NCBI RefSeq assembly: GCF_001931485.1
Contig: NZ_MSDV01000056.1
Span: forward strand, 1 to 64,000
Source of the DNA: Burkholderia sp. SRS-W-2-2016
GTDB lineage: Bacteria; Pseudomonadota; Gammaproteobacteria; Burkholderiales; Burkholderiaceae
Direction of reading: 5' to 3'
DNA: 64,000 nucleotides
A program made the translations under genes and the position numbers. The notes beneath the pieces were generated by a model that ran no database searches, was not told where the DNA came from, and worked only from the letters and a program-made list of their open reading frames with translations. This document shows, in pieces, positions 25,830 through 34,277 of this stretch (the first letter of the stretch is position 1; every line of letters begins with the position of its first letter).

Positions 25830-27569
25830 ATGAAAATGCCCTTCAACATGCCGCACGAGCTTTCGCTCGGCTGGCTCAAGACCGGTTTCGACTTCTGGCG
25901 CGTTGCGCCGGTGATCGATGGAGACTTCATGACGGCGCCCGCCGCCGGCGACGATAGCGATGTCGCTCCGTCCGGCAAGCGCTGTGTCGCGATGCAGGCG
26001 AGCGCCGCCTGCCTGCAACAACACACGGAACTGTGGAGCGACGTGTTCGCTGGCGTGGTCTGCGCCCGCGCGCGGCTGAAGTCGGTCGCCGAACCCGCGG
26101 CCGGCGACCGGCGCTTCCAGGCCGACGACTGGTCCAGCAACGGCTGGTACAGCCTGCTGAAACAGAGCTATCTGATCAATTCGCGGATGCTCGGTGAAAT
26201 GGTCGAGGCGACGGTTCTCGAGGACAAGGACAAGCAGAAGCTGCGCTTTTTCACGCAGCAGTTGATCGACTGCGCGAGCCCGGCGAACTTCGCCGCGACC
26301 AATCCCGAGGCGCTGCGCGACGCGGTCGAATCGGGCGGCACGAGTCTGCTCGCGGGCGTCACGCATCTGCTCGAAGACATCAAGAGCGGCTCCATTTCGA
26401 TCACCGATCGGAGCGCGTTCGAAGTCGGACAGAGCGTTGCCGCGTCCAGCGGCTCGGTGGTCTACGAGAACGAACTGTTCCAGCTGATCCAGTACGCGCC
26501 GCTGACGCCGAAGGTCGCCGAACGCCCGCTCGTGATCGTGCCGCCGTGCATCAACAAGTTCTACATTCTCGATCTGCAGCCGGAAAACTCGTTCGTGCGT
26601 TTCGCGGTCGAGCAGGGGCTGACGGTGTTCGTCGTGTCCTGGCGCAATCCGGAGCAGGACAGCGCGCACGTCACGTGGGACGCGTATCTGGAAGAGGGCG
26701 TGATCGAGGCGCTCGGCGTCGCGCGAGAAATCGGCAACGCGGACAAGATCAATGTGCTCGGCTGGTGTGTCGGCGGCACGATGCTCGCATCGGCACTGGC
26801 GATCCTGCGTGCGCGTGGCGACGATTCGGTCGCGAGCGCGACGCTGTTGACCGCGTTGCTCGACTTCAGCGAACCGGGCGATCTCGGTGTGTTTATCGAC
26901 GAAGTGGGCGTCGCGTTGCGCGAACAGACGATCGGGCGCGGCGGGCTGCTGCCGGGCCGCGAACTCGGCTTCGCGTTCCAGACGCTGCGCGCGAACGATC
27001 TGATCTGGCCGTATGTAGTGAACAACTACCTGAAAGGCAAATCCGCGGCCGCGTTCGATCTGTTGTACTGGAACGCGGACACGACCAATCTGCCGGGCCC
27101 GATGTACAGCTTCTATCTGCGCAACATGTATCTGGAGAACAATCTGTGCGTGCCGAACAGATTGACGCTGTGCGATACGCCGGTCGATCTCGGCAACGTC
27201 GATATGCCGACCTATCTGCTGGCGGCCGAGGAAGATCACATCGTGCCGTGGCAATCCGCGTATCGCTCGACGCAACTGCTCGGCGGTGAAAACGAATTCG
27301 TGCTCGGCGCGAGCGGCCATATCGCGGGGGTGATCAATCCGGCGTCGAAAAACAAGCGCAGCTACTGGACCAACGTGTCGTGCGACGGTAGTGCCGACGA
27401 GTGGCGCGCCGGTGCGGTGCAGCAACCGGGCAGCTGGTGGAATCACTGGATCGAGTGGGTCGGCCGGCATTCCGGCGACCAGAGAAAGGCGCGCACGACG
27501 CTCGGCAACAAGCAGTACAAGCCAATCGAGAGCGCGCCGGGCCGGTATGTGAAAGTGCGCGCCGCGTAA
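25830..27569 (+). CDS. phaC: Class I poly(3-hydroxyalkanoate) synthase
   Basis: 579 residues. The lipase-like box is GWCVGG with the catalytic Cys313; Asp469 (AAEEDHIVPW) and His497 (GASGHIAGV) complete the triad. The C-terminal WTN...DEW...GSWW pattern is typical of class I enzymes that use short-chain 3-hydroxyacyl-CoA. It polymerises these on cytoplasmic granules. No phaA or phaB is adjacent; instead an MaoC hydratase and acyl-CoA dehydrogenase/ETF genes precede it, so monomers likely come from fatty-acid oxidation. A strong terminator follows. Confidence 0.95.
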   Translation: MKMPFNMPHELSLGWLKTGFDFWRVAPVIDGDFMTAPAAGDDSDVAPSGKRCVAMQASAACLQQHTELWSDVFAGVVCARARLKSVAEPAAGDRRFQADDWSSNGWYSLLKQSYLINSRMLGEMVEATVLEDKDKQKLRFFTQQLIDCASPANFAATNPEALRDAVESGGTSLLAGVTHLLEDIKSGSISITDRSAFEVGQSVAASSGSVVYENELFQLIQYAPLTPKVAERPLVIVPPCINKFYILDLQPENSFVRFAVEQGLTVFVVSWRNPEQDSAHVTWDAYLEEGVIEALGVAREIGNADKINVLGWCVGGTMLASALAILRARGDDSVASATLLTALLDFSEPGDLGVFIDEVGVALREQTIGRGGLLPGRELGFAFQTLRANDLIWPYVVNNYLKGKSAAAFDLLYWNADTTNLPGPMYSFYLRNMYLENNLCVPNRLTLCDTPVDLGNVDMPTYLLAAEEDHIVPWQSAYRSTQLLGGENEFVLGASGHIAGVINPASKNKRSYWTNVSCDGSADEWRAGAVQQPGSWWNHWIEWVGRHSGDQRKARTTLGNKQYKPIESAPGRYVKVRAA

Positions 27570-27596
27570 CGAGCCGGCGCTAATGCGGGTGGTTTA

Positions 27597-27640
27597 AACA
27601 GGGGTGATGTTCATTCGGACATCACCCCTTGTTGTTTTAT
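27597..27640. terminator. Intrinsic terminator after phaC
   Basis: GGGGTGATGT (27601-27610) pairs with ACATCACCCC (27619-27628) around an 8-base loop, extended by AACA/TTGTT flanks and followed by a T-rich run. It lies between phaC and the convergent AraC gene and may serve both. Confidence 0.88.
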
Positions 27641-27681
27641 GGGCCTTCAGTCGCGCAGCCAGCAATTCTTGCTGTGGCCGT

Positions 27682-28683
27682 TCACTGCGGATGATTCGCG
27701 CGCCAGTCCCGCGGCGTCATGCTGAAGCGCGACACGAACCAGTTCGTGAACGAGCCCTGCTGCGCATAACCGAGCAGCGCCGACACGCGTCCGATCGGAT
27801 AGGTCGGATTGCTCATATAGCGGACCGCGAGTTCGCGCCGCACCTGCTCGACCTGATCGGAAAAGCTGGTGCCGGCCGCGCTCAACTGGCGCTGCATCGT
27901 GCGCACGCTCACACACAGATGACGCGCGACCAGTTCGACGGTTGCCTGCTCCAGCGGCAGCAGCAGATAGATCGCCTTGCGCACTTCGAGCGCGGCGGAC
28001 TCGGTATCGCTGACGTTCAGCGGCGTTGCGAGGCTCTCCGCGTAGCGCACCAGTTCGAGGTCGGCAAGCGGATTCGGATAGTCGAGATCGGAGCTCGTGC
28101 AGACGAAGCCGTTGAAGTCGCTGCCGAATACCAGCGGACAGCCGAAAAAGCGCCGATGGAAAGTCTGATCCGCGGGCGCCGCGTGCGTGAAGTGCAACTC
28201 GCGCGGTTTCCAGTAGTTGTCGAGCAGCGAGTGCGAGTGGCGCCCGAGTACGCCCAGTGCGAGTTCCATTGCCTGCCTGGTCGGCGTGCCCGGCGGCACG
28301 ACGATTTCCTCGCGGATCGTTACGGTCTGGTCGGTGTCCTCGACGTAGATCGCCAGTGCTTCATTCAATAGATGACGGTATTGCGCGGCGGCCAGCAGTA
28401 CTTCGCGCAGCGTGCGCTTATGCGCGAGCAATACATTCATGATGCCGGTGCCGAAAGTCTGGCGCGTGTCCGCCATTTGCAATGCGAAGGTCGGGCACGC
28501 GGCCTTTTCGGCCGTCACTTCCAGCAGCCGGCAGCACGCGCCGGTCGGCACGCGGCCATTCGGATTCGCGAGCTCGCCCGCGTCGACGCCGCATTGCTTC
28601 GCGAGTTCGACCGGATTCAGTCCGAGCCGCCGCGTCACGTCGAAATAGCCGCTCATTGCTACCGACGTCAGCATCGTTTCCAT
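27682..28683 (-). CDS. AraC-family regulator, divergent from the BKACE operon
   Basis: 333 residues. The N-terminal ligand domain (PF12625-like) is followed by the HTH pair VELVARHLCVSVRTMQRQLS and RVSALLGYAQQGSFTNWFVS with the closing FSMTPRDWRANHP. It is transcribed away from the catabolic operon starting at 28918 with 234 bases between the start codons, the usual layout for a pathway-specific activator. GGAGAC precedes the ATG at 28683. The inducer is probably the operon's substrate. Confidence 0.92.
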   Translation of the reverse strand: METMLTSVAMSGYFDVTRRLGLNPVELAKQCGVDAGELANPNGRVPTGACCRLLEVTAEKAACPTFALQMADTRQTFGTGIMNVLLAHKRTLREVLLAAAQYRHLLNEALAIYVEDTDQTVTIREEIVVPPGTPTRQAMELALGVLGRHSHSLLDNYWKPRELHFTHAAPADQTFHRRFFGCPLVFGSDFNGFVCTSSDLDYPNPLADLELVRYAESLATPLNVSDTESAALEVRKAIYLLLPLEQATVELVARHLCVSVRTMQRQLSAAGTSFSDQVEQVRRELAVRYMSNPTYPIGRVSALLGYAQQGSFTNWFVSRFSMTPRDWRANHPQ

Positions 28684-28917
28684 CGCTGTGTCTCCGCACG
28701 TTTCATGTAAGTGACACCTTCAACCATTCAATGTAGGCCGCACAGAAATACTGGTGTTAACACGCAGTGGCATGAACGCATAAGAAGCTGGCGCGTGATC
28801 CTAAAAGTGTAGCGCGCGATTGCCGTATCGTGGGTACATCGGTCGACAAGTTCTAGCAAGCCAGACAAAGCGTGAGTTCAGAACTGTCGTTAGCCACTAA
28901 TCTGAATGGAGGAGTAA

Positions 28918-29973
28918 ATGCAATTTCTCGACGATTCCCTGCACCCGGAGAACCAGGACAAGGTTGTTATCACCACCGCGCCGTACGGTCCGGAATGGAT
29001 GCCGGAAGATTTCCCGGAAGACATCCCGGTGACGATGGACGAACAGATCCAGAAAGCGGTCGATTGCTACAACGCGGGCGCGACGGTACTGCACCTGCAT
29101 GTGCGTGAGCTGGACGGCAAAGGTTCGAAGCGGCTTTCCAAGTTCAACGAACTGATCGCCGGCGTGCGCGCCGCGGTGCCCGACATGATCATCCAGGTAG
29201 GCGGTTCGATTTCGTTCGCGCCGGAAGACGAAGGGCAAAGCGCGAAGTGGCTGTCCGACGACACCCGTCACATGCTGGCCGATCTCGAACCGAAGCCCGA
29301 TCAGGTGACGGTCGCGATCAACACCACGCAGATGAACATCATGGAGTTGCTCTATCCGGAATACCTGAAAGGCACGTCGCTCGCGAACCCGGCGTTCATG
29401 TCCGCGTATAGCGAAATGACGGTGCCGGCGGGTCCGGCCTGGGTCGAAGAACATCTGCGCCGTTTGCAGAACGCCGGCATCCAGCCGCACTTTCAGCTGA
29501 CCGGCATCCATGCGCTCGAAACGCTCGAGCGGCTGGTGCGCAAGGGTGTGTACAAAGGCCCGCTGAATCTGACGTGGATCGGCATCGGCGGCGGTTTCGA
29601 CGGTCCGAATCCGTTCAACTTCTTCAACTTCGTGCATCGCGCGCCGGATGGCTGCACGCTTACCGCGGAGTCCTTACTGAAGAACGTGCTGCCGTTCAAC
29701 ATGATGGCGATGTCGATGGGCCTGCATCCGCGCTGCGGGATCGAGGACACGATCATCGATCAACGCGGCCAGCGCTTCACGTCGGTGCAGCAGATCGAGC
29801 AGTGCGTGCGGGTGGCGCGTGAGTTGGGCCGCGAGATCGCCACCGGCAAGGAAGCGCGCGAGATTTACCGGATCGGCGTGCAGTACGACACGATCGACGA
29901 AACGCTGGTCGCCAATGGCATGGCGCCGAACCGCGAAGCCGGCGTGAGAAACCTGCCGCTGCGCGCGGCCTGA
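28918..29973 (+). CDS. BKACE-family beta-keto acid cleavage enzyme (3-keto-5-aminohexanoate cleavage protein family)
   Basis: 351 residues. The zinc-binding pair is in VLHLHVRE (His59, His61); LNLTWIGIGGGFDGPNPFNF and SMGLHPRCGIEDTI hold the active-site glycine-rich and late glutamate regions. BKACE enzymes condense a beta-keto acid with acetyl-CoA to give acetoacetate and a new CoA ester. This copy is about 50 residues longer than standard members, so it is a distinct subgroup. It is the first gene of a long operon with a transporter and oxidation enzymes; GGAGGAG precedes the ATG. The true substrate is unknown. Confidence 0.88.
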   Translation: MQFLDDSLHPENQDKVVITTAPYGPEWMPEDFPEDIPVTMDEQIQKAVDCYNAGATVLHLHVRELDGKGSKRLSKFNELIAGVRAAVPDMIIQVGGSISFAPEDEGQSAKWLSDDTRHMLADLEPKPDQVTVAINTTQMNIMELLYPEYLKGTSLANPAFMSAYSEMTVPAGPAWVEEHLRRLQNAGIQPHFQLTGIHALETLERLVRKGVYKGPLNLTWIGIGGGFDGPNPFNFFNFVHRAPDGCTLTAESLLKNVLPFNMMAMSMGLHPRCGIEDTIIDQRGQRFTSVQQIEQCVRVARELGREIATGKEAREIYRIGVQYDTIDETLVANGMAPNREAGVRNLPLRAA

Positions 29974-29997
29974 TAGCAGAGCTGGAGGAGACAAACC

Positions 29998-31320
29998 ATG
30001 CTTATGCAGCATGCAGGGCCCGCGACGGGAGAGGTAACGGCAACGCGCGGAGACGTGCGCGGGTATGCCTGGGTGGTATTTGCGCTGACGGTCGGACTGC
30101 TGCTGTCCGACTACATGTCGCGGCAGGTGCTCAATGCGGTATTTCCGCTGCTCAAGGACGCATGGCACCTGTCCGACGCGCAACTGGGTTCGCTCAGCAG
30201 CGTGGTCGCGTTGATGGTCGGGCTGCTGACGTTTCCGCTGTCGGTGCTGGCCGACCGCTGGGGCCGCGTGAAGAGCATCGTGCTGATGGCGGCGATGTGG
30301 AGTCTGGCGACGCTCGGCTGCGCGATCTCGACGAATTTCGGCGAGCTGCTGCTGGCGCGAGCGTTCGTCGGGATCGGCGAAGCGGCGTACGGCAGTGTCG
30401 GAATCGCAGTTGTACTGAGCATTTTCCCGGTACGGCTGCGCGCCACGCTGACCGGCACCTTCATGGCGGGCGGCGCGTTCGGTTCGGTGCTCGGCATGGC
30501 GCTCGGCGGCGCGGTGGCTGCCCATCTGGGCTGGCGCGCGGCGTTCGGCGCGATGGCGGTGATGGGGATCGTGCTGGTGATCATCTATCGCTTCGTCGTC
30601 ACCGAAAAGCGGCTCGCACCGTTGCAACCGGCCGGTGCCGGCCGGCAGGCGGAGCGGCCCGGCGTGCGGATGAGTCTGCGCGCGCTGATGAAGGGACTGT
30701 TTTCGACCCGCTCGGTGATCTGCGCGTATGTCGGCAGCGGACTTCATCTGCTGGTGCCCGCCGCGGTGTGGGCGTGGCTGCCGAGTTTCCTGAACCGTTA
30801 CTACGGGATGGCGACCGGCAAGGCGGCGATGTGCGCGGCGGTGTTCGTGCTGGTGACCGGGGTGGGCATGGTGGTGTGCGGCAACGTCGCCGACCGGCTC
30901 GCGAAGCATTCGCGGCAAAGGAAGTGGACGGCGGCAATCGTGTTCTGCCTCGCGTGCTTCGTGTTGCTCGCGATCGGCTTCCGGATGCCCGCGGGTCCGG
31001 CGCAACTGGTGGTGATTGGCCTCGGCATGTTCTTCTGCGCCGGCGCCAGCGGTCCGTCCGGCGCGATGGTCGCGAACCTGACGCCGCCTTCGATTCACGC
31101 GTCGGCCTTCGCCACGCTGACGCTCGCGAACAACCTGCTGGGCCTTGCGCCGGCGGCGGTGCTCACCGGGCTTCTCGCCGACCGGATCGGTTTGCTGGGC
31201 GCGCTGCAACTGGTGCCGTTCGCGCCCCTCATCGCGGCTGTCGCGTTCGTGATCGGCAAGCGCGGTTATGCGGGCGACGTGGACCGGCTGAACGCATTGC
31301 GCGACGAGGCCGCACGCTGA
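29998..31320 (+). CDS. MFS transporter, likely organic-acid importer
   Basis: 440 residues with 12 predicted membrane helices. It has LLLSDYMSRQVLNAVFPLLK in helix 1, DAQLGSLSSVVALMVGLLT, and the motif A loop LADRWGRVKSIV. The pattern fits the anion/aromatic-acid symporter group. GGAGGAG lies 8 bases before ATG, and it starts 24 bases after the BKACE stop. By position it imports the operon's substrate. It could instead export a product. Confidence 0.88.
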   Translation: MLMQHAGPATGEVTATRGDVRGYAWVVFALTVGLLLSDYMSRQVLNAVFPLLKDAWHLSDAQLGSLSSVVALMVGLLTFPLSVLADRWGRVKSIVLMAAMWSLATLGCAISTNFGELLLARAFVGIGEAAYGSVGIAVVLSIFPVRLRATLTGTFMAGGAFGSVLGMALGGAVAAHLGWRAAFGAMAVMGIVLVIIYRFVVTEKRLAPLQPAGAGRQAERPGVRMSLRALMKGLFSTRSVICAYVGSGLHLLVPAAVWAWLPSFLNRYYGMATGKAAMCAAVFVLVTGVGMVVCGNVADRLAKHSRQRKWTAAIVFCLACFVLLAIGFRMPAGPAQLVVIGLGMFFCAGASGPSGAMVANLTPPSIHASAFATLTLANNLLGLAPAAVLTGLLADRIGLLGALQLVPFAPLIAAVAFVIGKRGYAGDVDRLNALRDEAAR

Positions 31321-31417
31321 AGTGATACGCGCCGCGAGTGCGGCGCACCGAATGGAACGTGCTGTGCGCGAGACGCGCGGCGATTGATCAGAACACCTGA
31401 AGAATTGGAGAGTCAAG

Positions 31418-32398
31418 ATGGCAAAGGCAGTTCGCTTTTATGAAACCGGTGGCCCCGAGGTCTTGCGGTACGAGGACGTCGAAGTGGGCGAGCCCGGCCC
31501 CGGCCAGGTGCGCCTGCGCCACGAGGCAGTCGGTCTGAATTTCGCCGACACGTATTTCCGCAGCGGCCTGTATCCGGTACCGCTGCCCGCCGGGATGGGC
31601 GTGGAAGCGGCCGGCGTGGTCGAGGCAGTCGGCGCGGGCGTCACGAACGTGTCGGTCGGCGACCGCGTGACCTACACCGGCTTCGTCAACACGCTCGGCG
31701 CGTACAGCACCGAACGGCTGATTCCGGCCGCGCCGCTGATCCGCCTGCCCTCCGCGATTTCCTGCGAAACGGCGGCCGGCATGACGATGCGCGGTTTGAC
31801 CGCCGCGTACCTGATGCGCCGCATTCACGAGTTCCGGCCCGGCGACACGATTCTGTTGCACGCGGCGGCCGGCGGCGTCGGTCTGATCGTTTCGCAATGG
31901 GCGAAGCTGCTGGGCCTGACCGTGATCGGCACGGTCTCGACCGAAGCGAAGGGCGAGATCGCCCGTGCGCATGGTTGCGATCACGTCGTGTATTACGGCC
32001 GCGAAGACGTCGCCAAACGGGTGCGCGAATTGACCGGTGGCGTGGGCGTGAACGTGGTGTTCGACAGCGTCGGCAAGGATACCTTCGAAGCCTCGCTCGA
32101 TTCGCTGAAGCGCCGCGGCCTGATGGTCTGCGTCGGCACCGCGTCCGGTCCGATTCCGCCGTTCAATCCGCAGCTTCTCGCGATGAAGGGCTCGCTGTAT
32201 CTGACCCGCCCGGCGCTGGCCGACTATATCGCCGACCCGGCCGAGAAGAACGATCTCGCTGGCGAGATCTTCGGGTTGATCGCATCGAAGCGGATCAGCA
32301 TCGAACTGAATCAGCGCTATGCGCTCGAGGACGCGGCGCAGGCGCATCGCGATCTGGAGTCGCGCAAGACGACCGGTTCGTCGGTCTTCGTGATCTAA
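31418..32398 (+). CDS. NADPH:quinone oxidoreductase-like MDR protein (zinc-independent)
   Basis: 326 residues, the size of Qor. The start MAKAVRFYETGGPEVLRYED is typical. LNFADTYFRSGLYPVPLPAG marks the quinone reductase branch, and HAAAGGVGLIVSQWAKLLG is the NADPH Rossmann loop. It lacks the structural zinc cysteines of alcohol dehydrogenases. It reduces quinones or enals with NADPH. Within the operon it may reduce an unsaturated pathway intermediate. A second MDR of this kind lies at 43741. Confidence 0.93.
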   Translation: MAKAVRFYETGGPEVLRYEDVEVGEPGPGQVRLRHEAVGLNFADTYFRSGLYPVPLPAGMGVEAAGVVEAVGAGVTNVSVGDRVTYTGFVNTLGAYSTERLIPAAPLIRLPSAISCETAAGMTMRGLTAAYLMRRIHEFRPGDTILLHAAAGGVGLIVSQWAKLLGLTVIGTVSTEAKGEIARAHGCDHVVYYGREDVAKRVRELTGGVGVNVVFDSVGKDTFEASLDSLKRRGLMVCVGTASGPIPPFNPQLLAMKGSLYLTRPALADYIADPAEKNDLAGEIFGLIASKRISIELNQRYALEDAAQAHRDLESRKTTGSSVFVI

Positions 32399-32408
32399 GG
32401 AGCCGGCG

Positions 32409-33257
32409 ATGCGAATCGAACAACTGACTTACTCGATCGGCGCGGAACTCACCGATGTGAAGCTCGCCGACGCGGTGCACGACGATGGCCTGTTCGCGGG
32501 TATCCGCGAGGCGCTGATGAAACACCGGGTGTTGTTCCTGCGCGATCAGGACATCACGCGCGAGCAGCACGTGGCGTTCGCGCGCCGCTTCGGCGAACTG
32601 GAAGACCATCCGGTCGCGGGCAGCGATCCGGAGCATCCGGGTCTCGTGCGGATCTACAAGACGCCGGAGCAGCCGAACGACCGCTATGAAAACGCGTGGC
32701 ACGCGGATGCGACCTGGCGCGAGGCGCCGCAGTTCGGCGCGGTGCTGCGCTGCGTCGAGTGTCCGCCGGTCGGCGGCGACACGATGTGGGCGAACATGGT
32801 CCTCGCGTACGAGAACCTGCCGGAGCACGTGAAGACGCAGATCGCGGACTTGCGCGGCCGCCACAGCATCGAAGCGAGCTTCGGCGCGGTGATGCCGATC
32901 GAAAAGCGTCTGGCGCTGAAGGCGCAGTTTCCGGATGCCGAGCATCCGGTCGTGCGCACCCATCCGGAGACCGGCGAGAAGGTGCTGTTCGTGAATGCGT
33001 TCACCACGCATTTCACCAACTACCACACGCCGGCACGAGTGCGCTTCGGGCAGGACGCGAATCCGGGCGCGGGCGAATTGCTGCGCTATCTGATCAGTCA
33101 GGCGTACATCCCCGAGTACCAGGTGCGCTGGCGCTGGAAGAAAAACAGCATCGCGATCTGGGACAACCGCAGCACGCAGCACTACGCGGTGATGGACTAC
33201 CCGCCGTGCCATCGCAAGATGGAGCGGGCCGGCATTATCGGTGATAAGCCCTACTGA
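32409..33257 (+). CDS. TauD/TfdA-family Fe(II)/2-oxoglutarate dioxygenase
   Basis: 282 residues. The iron triad is visible: His98 and Asp100 in NAWHADATWR, and distal His258 in DNRSTQHYAV, with Arg269 nearby to bind 2-oxoglutarate. Such enzymes hydroxylate a carbon next to a heteroatom or acid group, often releasing sulfite, amine or a phenol. It is 10 bases from the preceding Qor-like gene and is thus in the operon. The substrate is unknown; a general TauD (taurine) call is not justified because no tau transport genes are here. Confidence 0.92.
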   Translation: MRIEQLTYSIGAELTDVKLADAVHDDGLFAGIREALMKHRVLFLRDQDITREQHVAFARRFGELEDHPVAGSDPEHPGLVRIYKTPEQPNDRYENAWHADATWREAPQFGAVLRCVECPPVGGDTMWANMVLAYENLPEHVKTQIADLRGRHSIEASFGAVMPIEKRLALKAQFPDAEHPVVRTHPETGEKVLFVNAFTTHFTNYHTPARVRFGQDANPGAGELLRYLISQAYIPEYQVRWRWKKNSIAIWDNRSTQHYAVMDYPPCHRKMERAGIIGDKPY

Positions 33258-33268
33258 GCGAATTGGCC

Positions 33269-33916
33269 ATGAGTTTCGAAACGACACCGACCATTCTGAT
33301 GGTCCCCGGGCTGCGCGACCACGTCGCGGAGCATTGGCAAACGCTGCTGGAGCAGCGACTGCCGAAAGCGGCCTCGGTGCAGCCGCTCGAGCACGACAAG
33401 CTCAGTTGCGAAGCACGCGTGGCGGCACTCGATGCCGCGCTCGCAAAGATCGACGGCCCGGTGATCCTGGTCGCGCACAGCGCGGGCGTGATGACCACCG
33501 TGCATTGGGCGGCGCGCCATCAAGGGCGTCATCTGGGCCGGATCGAAGGCGCGCTGCTGGCGGCGCCGGCGGACCTCGAAACGCCGCTGCCGGCCGGTTA
33601 TCCGACTCACGAGCAACTCGCGCAGAACGGCTGGTTGCCGGTGCCGCGTCAGCCGCTGCCGTTCCCGAGCATCGTCGCGGCGAGCCGCAACGATCCGCTC
33701 GCGCGCTTCGAACGGGTGCAGGCGATGGCGAACGACTGGGGCAGCAACTTCGTCGATCTCGGCGACGTTGGGCACCTGAACCCGGCCGCCGGTTTCGGCG
33801 AATGGCCGATGGCCGAAACGCTGATTTGCCGCCTGTACTGGTCGCGCCGGCCCGCGGCGAATCAGCAACACGGAGGCTGCGATGTCGCGTCGGCAGGTGG
33901 TGGGTGTCGCGGGTGA
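33269..33916 (+). CDS. RBBP9/YdeN-type alpha/beta hydrolase
   Basis: 215 residues. The family start MVPGLRDHVAEHWQT is near residue 10, the nucleophile elbow is VAHSAGVMTTV (Ser in HSAG), and the last His is in GDVGHLNPAAGFGEWP. This small hydrolase family acts on unknown esters. ATG at 33269 follows the dioxygenase stop by 11 bases. Its last 35 bases overlap the start of the Rieske gene, so the C-terminal residues (CDVASAGGGCRG) are shaped by the overlap. Confidence 0.88.
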   Translation: MSFETTPTILMVPGLRDHVAEHWQTLLEQRLPKAASVQPLEHDKLSCEARVAALDAALAKIDGPVILVAHSAGVMTTVHWAARHQGRHLGRIEGALLAAPADLETPLPAGYPTHEQLAQNGWLPVPRQPLPFPSIVAASRNDPLARFERVQAMANDWGSNFVDLGDVGHLNPAAGFGEWPMAETLICRLYWSRRPAANQQHGGCDVASAGGGCRG

Positions 33917-34238
33917 GATAGCGGTCGGCGAGCGCAAGCTGGCCTTCGTCGACGGTCGCAGCATCGTGCTGTTCAACCTCGACGGCACGATTTACGCGCT
34001 CGATAACGCGTGTCCGCATAACGGCGCCGCGTTGGCGGGCGGACAACTGGAAGGTTGCCTGCTGCGCTGCCCGGCGCACGGCCTGCGCTTCGATGTGCGC
34101 AGCGGCGCGATGGCGGGAGCAGGTGGATTGAAAGTGACGACCTTTCCGGTCGCCATAGTGGATTCGAAGCTGGTCGTGAGTCTCGACCAGCCGGACGCGC
34201 CGCTTTCGCAGGCGCGTCCGTGTGGCGCGGCGACGTGA
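33882..34238 (+). CDS. Rieske [2Fe-2S] ferredoxin
   Basis: 118 residues. The cluster ligands are Cys44-x-His46 (NACPHNGAAL) and Cys63-x-x-His66 (RCPAHGLRFD). This size fits the soluble Rieske ferredoxin that feeds electrons to an oxygenase. No Rieske non-heme oxygenase alpha subunit is in the operon, and the TauD enzyme does not normally need a ferredoxin, so the partner is unclear. GGAGG sits 6 bases before the ATG, inside the upstream hydrolase gene. Confidence 0.93.
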   Translation: MSRRQVVGVAGEIAVGERKLAFVDGRSIVLFNLDGTIYALDNACPHNGAALAGGQLEGCLLRCPAHGLRFDVRSGAMAGAGGLKVTTFPVAIVDSKLVVSLDQPDAPLSQARPCGAAT

Positions 34239-34277
34239 GCCGCGGGGCGGACTCTACAGCAATCAGGAGATTTGGAA

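Noticed and set aside
25257..27470. Long minus-strand open frame (737 codons) opposite the MaoC and phaC genes
   Set aside because: Same antisense effect; no family resemblance, and both plus-strand genes have intact catalytic motifs.
32409..33257. Taurine dioxygenase (tauD) naming
   Set aside because: Fold and iron ligands fit, but there are no taurine transport genes and the operon points to another substrate.
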